In this document: positions 56,101-64,000 of the stretch, piece after piece
How the letters are laid out: the number at the start of each line of letters is the position of its first letter
How positions within the stretch are numbered: the first letter of the stretch is position 1
Assembly: GCA_964020085.1 (NCBI GenBank)
Contig: OZ026603.1
Location: forward strand, 33,493,506-33,557,505
Length of the DNA stretch: 64,000 nt
From: Micromussa lordhowensis
Taxonomy: Eukaryota; Cnidaria; Anthozoa; Scleractinia; Lobophylliidae
Direction of reading: 5' to 3'
Position numbers and translations under genes: made by a program
The notes under the pieces: generated by a model
Databases searched by the model: none
The model's input: the letters and a program-made list of their open reading frames with translations, nothing else
What the model was told of the DNA's origin: nothing

Positions 56101-59100
56101 AAATGAATTATCCCTTAGACTTGATTTCGCCGAGGTTCTATTCATGCGGCGGAGTGTACCAACGAAACATTAAACAGTATTTCAAATTAGTTTCATCGTT
56201 TTATCAACTTTTTTAACCTTCTAAACTTCCAACGTCCCAACTAAATTTCCAAATGGGTGATGCAATTGATTGTTATCACATCAAATCACATGAAATGGAG
56301 TTGAAGATGTTTTCTACAAGTTCAGTCAAGCAAAAGTACTGTTTAAATATGGAGGATACCTCGGGCTGGAGAAGGTGGACTCAGGACTGCAAAATACCAC
56401 TACTCCAACTACATCCACTACTGAAAATGACTGGAACACACCACATTGCAACTCGTCAAACGAACAGGCCTGAATAGGGAAAACAGTTACATCACTTATC
56501 ACAGACTGTCATACTGAACTTCGCATGTTTTTGCATGGATCAGGAATTGGTTCTCAGAAAAACTGGGCTCTAGAAAAAGATAGGAAATCACAAAACAGGG
56601 AGGGTTAAAAACGTGGAAAATAATGTATCATTTAAATTAACCCCCATCGCCCATATGTGAGCTTTGACTCAAAAAATAAATAGCCTGCACTGAGATTTAG
56701 ATCGCTGTAAAGAGGAGCTTACGCCCAAATGCCAGCTATTTAGCTCTTAAGCAGCAAGTACCGTATCCTTACTTATAAAGTTTACTCCGAGTTAAAGCAC
56801 AACACATAGCACACCTGTCGAGGCATGTAAACCACTCCTTTAACATCCGGGTCACTTGGCAGCTCTTCGTATCTCGTCGTTCGTGTTGCTGAAAGCTTTT
56901 GTTAGTAAGAAGAAAAAGGTGTTAGTCTAAAATAGCGCCAACTATTTTACGGGGATCAGAGGAAAGAAATGCGACGCATGGCTCTAAATGATATTGAATA
57001 ATGAAGTAAAATTAAAGATTAGATAGAAAAACAAATACAGTAAAAACCCGCGTAAAAGAACCTAGTGGTTTAAGAACCTGCAGGCAGAAATTTGCCATTT
57101 CAATACCCAAAAATATATGAATCTGTTCAATCAAGCAAGATCAAGCAGGTTCTTATATGTGGGTTGCAGTTAAATATTACGGTAAACATTTAACCAAGGA
57201 GTGTGACTTTGAGATTGCAAATTTATATCGCAAGAAAATACATAATACACTTGTGAATGAATACTGTATATTTAAGGACCAAACCCAAGTTTATTTATTT
57301 ATTCTGGTAATCAACGACTATATCTCCTTCATAGAAATTAAGAACCTAATTAAGAACCTATTTGGCCTAAATTGCCAATAACTACCCTCAAATACTAGAA
57401 CCTAGTTTGCCAGACTTCAAAAAGGTAGGTTGTTATCCGTGAGTTTTTACTCGTGTTTTTCATTTACTGATTCGTACTTGCCTGTAGTTCAGAGGCACCT
57501 TGTCGACTCCTGAAGAAATGAAAATTGACACTTCATGAGTACACGATTGATAGAGTATGATGCACCACAAATAATGAAAACAATGTGACTTGTTTGAGAA
57601 ATCCGCGCAAAAAAACAAAACGATTTGTAACCTGACACCAGCTGCAGCTAGATGATAAATCCGTAATCTGGATCCCTCGCTCAACAGATGCATCACTTCC
57701 TCGCTTGGCCGCCAAATGCTTAACACCACATCTGAAACGACAGATGTCTACTTCAGAAACTATAGCCCCGTTCACAGTAAACTGGTAACAATAACTGTTT
57801 ATTGTTAAATAGAGCGGTTTTCAACTGAGGGTCATAAAACAACATCTAAAGAAAGCACTCGGACATACTAGGGCGAAATACGGGAAAACTCAAAGTGGTG
57901 GGAATTTTGTTTTCGTTGTTGCTGTTTTTTTAAATTAATCAACAAGCGTACCAATGCAAATACAGAACATTTTCGACATCTAATTTCTAACAAAAAATCG
58001 CACGCACGACCACAGCTTCTGCTTTGCAAGTAGCGTTTTCTATTTCACACAAGTGGACACACAAAAACGCTAGAAATGAATCAGTCTTTTTAGGCTTTGT
58101 TAAACACACGAAATACTCACTCCGCCTGACTTGTCCTTTGCAAATGTAGTCTGTAATTTGAACTTTCAGTAGAGGCACCACGTTTCTTTGAAGCTGGCGC
58201 TGAGAAGACAAACACCAAACTACTGTGATATCAACGTTACAGTTGTGTTGGTACAGCTTTTTTCTAATCTTCGGTCTTGAATGAACAAAAACTTCCAATA
58301 ACGTCTGGTTTCTCGCTATTTACACAGTCTTTACTTAACACCTATGCCGATAATCGGGCATTCCGCAAAGGCGCCTTACCCACGACTGACAAAAAGAGGG
58401 AAGTCAAAATTAAATGTAAAGCATTATTGAAAAATACAAACAGTAATCTGTTTGGTCTACTCCCGATTTACGCACTGGTACAGTTCAATTGATTAAGTAT
58501 CGCCGAGGTCATGAACCCAAATTCCCTTGGTGCTCTGAAGTTTTTTTTTTTAGTTTTTTTTTTTTACAACTGGCGACATAATTGCCAGGATCACGCCTTC
58601 ATCTCACTCTATCTTCAGTTGGCATCTGATTCCATTGATACACATCACTTGCCACAAATTTAACAGCCGTGATAATTGCCGAGTTACCTGTTCTTCCTCT
58701 TGCTCCTTCCAAACACGTTCAAACTTGCTCTGTAATTCTGCACATTTTCTCTCCTGTAACGAGCGCTGGTAATCTTCTAACGCCCGTACTTGGCGTTCAT
58801 CGAGACACTCCTGGAACGCGAAAAATGACTTTAAACCATGACAGTCTATCGATGGTCTTCAAGGTAAAACTAAAAAAAAGAAGTTCTTCACCTTCGGACC
58901 AATACTTTATATTTCGACACGTTGGCGATTGCTTGCTGCTTTTCATAGACCGTTTAAAATGCCCAACGTTCATGTCATTGTTGTTCTTTTATCTACCGCC
59001 CGATAAAGTTAGATGCAACTAAAAGCAACTGATACTCAAACTACTGGTAGTCAGAGAATATTATGTGGCTGAATCACGTTGTTAATAACTCTTAAGTTCA

Positions 59101-61634
59101 CTGTTGTCAACAGAAAAACAGAAACACAAACTTTGACTGAGTCAGGGTCCGAGGCCTGGGTAAGAGTTTCATAAATTTCCTTCCCGTCATGCAAGTCTTT
59201 CAAATCACGTGATGAAAACGAACGGCGGCGGAACCTTGCGGATCTTCTTTTTTCTGCAATTGAACAAAAATAAGAAAGTAACAACAGAGTCCACATGCTT
59301 CTCTCGTAGAACAGGAATTTTCCCATTTCAGAACGTACCCTGACTGATGATACTATAAGGAACATAGCGACCGGCCGACCGACTCAATGTACTACCTATC
59401 CATATACTGATCAAGCTGAAATTTGACTAGAGTTATAGACGACTAACCTGGCAATTGACATTCTTTTTCAAACTCTTCCTGTATTTTCACAAACAGCTTT
59501 TCCCTTCTCTTCTGTCGATCGGCTTCAAACTTTTTGGCTTCTCTTTCCTCGAGGCGAGAGTTGCGAAAAACATTGGTACCATCGGACATCTTTTCCATCC
59601 ACTGTGAATGCAAATGGACAACACTGCTGTGAGGTCATGTGACAGGCGCGGTGGCCTCATGGTTAGAGGAGACGAGCGGTCTGGGTTCGAACCCTGGCCT
59701 GGGACCGTTGTTACTCTCAGTGCCTCTCTCCACTCAGGTGTGTAAATGAGTACCAACGAATTTAATGCCGGGGTAACCCTGCAGTGGACTAGCATCCCAT
59801 CCAGGGAAGAGAAGAAAAACTCCTAGTCGCTTCATGCTACAGAAACCGGAATAAGCTCCGGCCTGATGGGCCACTTGGCTCGTATTCAGACTTTATCTTA
59901 CCTTACCACTGCGATGTACTGGTAGAAGGAGATCCACTGTTGTGTGCTTACATACACGTATTATTCTCTTCTCCTAACCTTTTGATTCGATGAAATGCTG
60001 TGATGAAATCAATGAAATATATCACTCGGCATAATTCCTACCTGCACGGGATACTGCCTCAGAACGATGACGTCAACACAACCTGTGAATCCTCCATCAC
60101 CAAACAGAGAGGCCAGTGGTAATGGAAACGCATGCGCGTGGCTATGGAATCCGAGTTTTACATCCCATCGTGCGCGTCGGGTTGAGTTAGCATGAAGTCG
60201 CAGCATCAGTGACGAGGGAGCCTGTTAGAAAACAGAAATACAAACTGGTAAAGGTCAAATGGGTGATTTCTGTCCACAAACAAAAGTACTCACGACTACA
60301 CCTTATTGAATACTAAACGAATGGTCACTACAGTGTTTCGTTAGCAGGAGGGAGCTACCGAGAACAAGGATTATCAACCATATGGCACGGGCCAATATCC
60401 CAGCACCTCTTTCAAAATTTTTGAACATTTCATGCATGAAAAATATCCGCAAGGACCAAGTGCGTTTTTTAGGACCGTGCCTAAAACCTTGTCGCCTTGT
60501 GTACATATTCATGGCAGCCGCAAGTGTACCTCGAGAGGAGACACAGCCTGTTCAGAGCCTATAAGCTCGGCTCCATACACGAACAACTTCTGTCCAACAA
60601 CAATCTTTCTGTCATGTAACAGTCTGGTAAGAGGCCCGTCCAATGTGGCTCGAATGCCATACCAGCCATCAGTAACCTCTATGACCGCACAACTCTGAAA
60701 TTCAAAACCAAATGGGAAACGTCTCAGTCTAAAAATTGCCAAAGAACTGATCCAACAGTAGGATGCCTGTCTGTGAGTTTGAGGACTACTTTCACAATCA
60801 TTAACCTGAGAGCTAGTCTGTTGTTAGTGGCGTGAGACGACAAGCGGAAAACTGTCGGCATGCACAGGTTAACTAAGAGCGTTTTACTTATTTGACGAGT
60901 CACTTAGAGAGTTTGTTCTCGGACTTTGTGATTGTTGCTACATTTCTTCAGAGCTGTGACATCATCATAGGCAGTTTTCCACTGTTTCTCGGAAACACTC
61001 TCAGCGGTAAACTCCACTGCTGTTCCCTGATCGCAGAATTTAGATTACTAAAGCAGAAATTAAAGCACAGGTAGTCACCTGCATTTTATTAGCAGTGCAA
61101 TGCCCGTCTTTTTCGTCGTCGATATCTGTCTGTTTTGCAGCAGTACTGTCAACTTGATTTTCTGTTACTGTTACACTGGAAACGCACAGCACCATTGTAC
61201 GACTGGATGTATCATCGCGCTCCAGTATTTTCTTCAATGCAGACCTAAGAGATAAAGAAAAGATTACTGAAAAATTGATGGATTTCCTGTGGATGCATTC
61301 ATTCCGTGTTACCTGTTACTGTTATCGATTTCCCGGTCGTATCTGTACTTCAGCTGGCACAGAACCCAGTCTGGAGTCAAGCATCTAAAACACAAAAAAG
61401 TACAGTTATTAAACGGCCTCGGAGGACAAAATGAACGCTTGCAAATACACCGGCAAAAGCAGCAAACTTAGTAGCTCCACTGAAAAATTAGATCGCTTCT
61501 TATTTTGATTGGTATTGTTTTAATTACAGTATTTAGATATCTTGCGAAACACTAGCCTGCGCGCTTTCCGAATAGAACTAAAAAGTAGTAAATGCATTTC
61601 CCTACATTTTACGATTGATGATGACGATGATGAC

Positions 61635-61678
<44 letters not shown>

Positions 61679-63965
61679 TGACGATGATGATGATGATGAT
61701 GATACCTTTCGCCTCATGATTTACGTACAAGCCTTGGGAGCTGGGCATGTGCTCAGATATACCGAAACGAACCACGCCATAATCAAATTCTCTGTTACAA
61801 TGCTCAGAGTAATCGGTCCCAGCCGAACAATTATCTGCAATATTTTTTTATGTTAAAGTAAACTTGCCTTCCAGCAAATTGACTTGGAAATGCAACTTCC
61901 ATGGAAGCTAGTTTCCATACGAGCCATCTGTAATGATTTACGATCCACTGTTCGCTGATCAACTGATTGTCCACTCCAGGTGTGCTAAGAAACGCACTGA
62001 CAAAAACAAAACAAGATCGTTCTCAAACTTCTACCTTGCTTAAGATACAACATCATACATTTCCCACATGAACAAAGGAACAAAGCTATTCCTAACAGAA
62101 TACAAGAATTTTGTCGCATTTGAACCTACTGTACTAAATGAAGTCCCACGAGTACCCTAAAGCTTTCTTGTAGCCCTGTAGCGTGTTCCATTTAATCGTT
62201 TACTTAGCTTTTCCTAAGCTCTACATGCCACCATTTTTTTTCCAAATACTCATCTTGAGCAGGCGCTGCAAGATGCCACAGAGGCCAGCTTTCTAAGATA
62301 TACGAGCGCGCAACAACGTCACGAGGAAAGATCAACAAGTACTGTTTCATGTCAGTATACTTGGTTGTCTGCCGTGCACGGACGATATACAAATCACCAC
62401 TCGGACTACAAGTTATCATCTTTTTACACCTCTCAGTTTTGCATCGGAATAATGTATTTCTTTTACTTCTTTTATTTACCTTTGAATTTCTTCTAGGCCC
62501 ACGCAGCCATCAATCCCAGCATGCAGCACTCCCCCGTCCTCTGTTCTTACACCACCCCCGCTGGTCAACGCAGACTCACTGAAATACTTTCTTCCGACAA
62601 ACCGGAATGACGCCGCGTTAGAAGAGGAAACAGAGATTACCTCTGGAGATACACCCAGTTCAATCAGCTAAAATAAAAGTAAAGTTACACTAGGATCAGT
62701 AAAGATTACTTCAAAGCTGAGCTGCTTGGAGTGACTCGTAGACAGGAATACTCCGAGCAGAAAATTTTTTTGAAATCCATTTGCCCAGTGGGCCAGTACA
62801 TTTCCTAACCCTAAGGCGTTTTCAGTTGCCTCCATTAAAATATTACTTGCCCAAAAGGCGTGCAATGTTCATGTCTTATCAAGTACATCATTTACTAGGT
62901 AGTCTATAATCAAGTATGCTTGTTTTGCTCATCTTGCAGTCTTAAGTTTTGAAATTGTTTTTGATCGGAAATTATCACTAACAAGACTACTGAGGCTAAT
63001 ATCACTTGCCACCAGACCACCAAACTTCCATATTCACTGGGCCAAGAGCAAAATTTACTTCTTGCCTCGTGCAATCGGATCTGGTTTTTCCTGCCCTGTA
63101 TAATCTGGTATCCTCATTTATGAAGTTACAGTCACTTTTATAAACCAACTCTTATAGCGAAGATAAGACTAGCAGCTTACCTCCGCTGTGGTGAATTGCC
63201 CTGGCATTGTGCCAACAAAATCTTTCAGCTTTATCCTTACATTGTGGAGACGCAATTGAGAAAGGAAACCAGACTGCGGTTTCACTTTGCCATCGGTCTG
63301 AAAAGGTTTAAATTGTGTTATATTATCACTGAGAATCGACAGAATTAGAAAGATGGTAATTGCCAAAAACTCTCCACAGATGGCAGACTTTTCACACGGA
63401 ATTTACAAAGGTTTCCTTCGGCCACTTGCGGGTGAAACAAAAAAACGAAAATCAACATTATGAGTCAAGCTAACCTTAGAAGCCGGTCCATGATGACGGT
63501 TCTTCGCATCCATTGAACTGTTAGCCGCCGATATTCTTGGCTTCTTTGGAGAAGGTTCGACAACATCTGAACCTTGAACTTCCGGGGGCCCACTGACCGG
63601 TATACTCGAGCTGCTACAACGTGCAAGAGGCGAAACTGCACTAGTGGCTTCCTGTTTTCTGTAGGGCGTGATAAACTGCGGCCGAGGACCACACATCCTT
63701 CGGTTTGCGCTGCAATTCAATGGAGTACTAGTCCTTGGTGAGGACGCAGCTTTGGACTTTAGGCAGCCTGGCGTCATAGCTCGAAGTGGCTTAAGAGAGC
63801 GATTACCATCTGACCCTCTGGAAAAAGCAAGAGGTTATTTAGTTGTTCATTAAAACTATTAGATAATTCCTGGTGAAATATTGACAGAATAAGCAGAACG
63901 TTTTCTTGGTAAGCTCCTCTTCGGGGGTCAACTGGCTCAGCAAGCCGGTCTTATAGGGTGGTGCA
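53144..63965 (-). CDS. BRCA2: BRCA2, 3' part: helical, OB1, tower, OB2, OB3 and C-terminal RAD51-interaction region
   Basis: Recombination mediator that binds ssDNA and DSS1 and loads RAD51. 21 phase-consistent exons on the minus strand (high to low): 63965-63900, 63817-63475, 63297-63181, 62667-62480, 61996-61868, 61384-61313, 61244-61079, 60694-60530, 60221-60042, 59601-59448, 59253-59132, 58810-58688, 58199-58121, 57731-57632, 57509-57482, 56895-56815, 56469-56360, 55901-55826, 54801-54619, 54446-54246, 53452-53144; about 996 residues. Family-typical blocks: [43 protein letters not shown] (helical); [51 protein letters not shown] (OB1); [14 protein letters not shown] to VWKEQEEEQ (tower, about 133 residues); [22 protein letters not shown] (OB2); [29 protein letters not shown] (OB3). 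The last exon has [19 protein letters not shown] and [10 protein letters not shown], like the human C-terminal RAD51 site, but ends soon after. No BRC repeat is in the window; these should lie upstream. The first two exons are the least certain. Confidence 0.94.
53890..54010 (-). mobile_element. Degraded SINE fragment in BRCA2 last intron
   Basis: GAGCTTATCCCGGTAT, GGGCTGCTAGTCCATCGCAG GGTTA and GTACCCATT match the 3' half of the SINE family in reverse. The head is missing. Confidence 0.55.
54459..54486 (+). repeat. GAT microsatellite in BRCA2 intron
   Basis: AATAATAAT runs into about seven GAT units directly upstream (minus sense) of the exon starting at 54446, so the T/C tract of the acceptor is replaced by ATC/ATT repeats. 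Confidence 0.9.
54866..55780. mobile_element. 0.9-kb element with GGAGGGGG ends in BRCA2 intron
   Basis: GGAGGGGGAGTGAATAGG at the left and CCTATTCACCCCCTCC at the right, both followed inward by AAATCCG-CGATCCG-type motifs. AGAT flanks both sides (54862-54865 and 55781-55784), a possible 4-bp duplication. No transposase frame. Confidence 0.75.
55970..56003 (+). repeat. 8-bp tandem repeat CTTTCTGG
   Basis: Four units between BRCA2 exons 56469-56360 and 55901-55826. Confidence 0.9.
57039..57455. mobile_element. Possible MITE in BRCA2 intron
   Basis: AGTAAAAACCCGCGTAAAAG AACCT at the left and AGGTTGTTATCCGTGAGTTT TTACT at the right are imperfect inverted ends. The interior is AT-rich with AGAACCTA motifs. 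Confidence 0.5.
59641..59908 (+). mobile_element. tRNA-derived SINE in BRCA2 intron
   Basis: GCGGTGGCCTCATGGTTAGA, GGTTCGAACCCTGG, GCTTCATGCTACAG and TTACC tail; same family as 6052-6365. It lies between exons 60221-60042 and 59601-59448. Confidence 0.85.
61616..61704 (+). repeat. GAT / AAT compound microsatellite in BRCA2 intron
   Basis: About 14 AAT units between two GAT/GAC-rich blocks. The resulting Asp/Asn-rich plus-strand frame (61542-61856) is an artefact. Confidence 0.95.
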
Positions 63966-64000
63966 CTGTAAGAGCAAAGTATCGCGCGCAAAAACACGGC

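Noticed and set aside
61542..61856. Asp/Asn-rich plus-strand protein
   Set aside because: Translation of the GAT/AAT microsatellite in a BRCA2 intron.

Overview
The window comes from an animal nuclear genome. Genes are split by GT-AG introns, coding density is low, and intergenic DNA is full of tRNA-derived SINEs, foldback elements and TTAA-flanked elements. The first gene is a catalase-type allene oxide synthase fused to a PLAT-lipoxygenase. That fusion is characteristic of corals and their relatives, so a cnidarian, probably a stony coral, is the best guess (inference from gene content and repeat style).

Layout. 1-7690 (+): 3' eight coding exons of an AOS-LOX fusion gene. 7.7-20 kb: mostly non-coding repeats, with one possible small secreted-peptide gene (12032-12304, -) and one unassigned exon-like frame (14410-14624, +). 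20.0-31.0 kb: three tandem minus-strand copies of a small secreted, probably membrane-anchored protein of unknown function, in duplicated blocks and separated by a nested transposon (25033-28577). A fourth, diverged member with an Arg/Ser/Gly-rich N-terminus lies at 43216-43983 (-). 33241-35357: element flanked by TTAA with matching terminal inverted repeats (piggyBac-like). 35.5-43.2 kb: repeat nest built on a long inverted repeat with GC-rich hairpins. 44740-46272 (+): intact single-exon ALG11 mannosyltransferase. 49794-51605 (-): small ankyrin-repeat gene. 53144-63965 (-): 3' part of BRCA2, 21 phase-consistent coding exons covering the helical, OB1, tower, OB2, OB3 and C-terminal regions; the gene continues beyond the right edge.

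How the genes relate. There is no operon-like link. ALG11 (N-glycan precursor assembly in the ER), BRCA2 (RAD51-loading in homologous recombination) and the ankyrin protein are ordinary unlinked functions. AOS-LOX would normally convert arachidonate to 8R-hydroperoxide and then allene oxide. Here both histidines of the first iron-binding pair of the LOX half are replaced (Arg and Asn), while the rest of the frame is intact and the heme-ligand region of the AOS half is kept.

Most worth a second look: the altered LOX iron site; the undescribed GYPLYR-motif secreted family, including one copy whose C-terminal tail appears to have been replaced by former 3'-flanking DNA; GC-AG introns and a 28-nt microexon in BRCA2; and a filled-site versus related-site comparison that dates the 3.5-kb element after a segmental duplication. 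All calls were made by eye from translation, splice signals and remembered family features; no database search was run.
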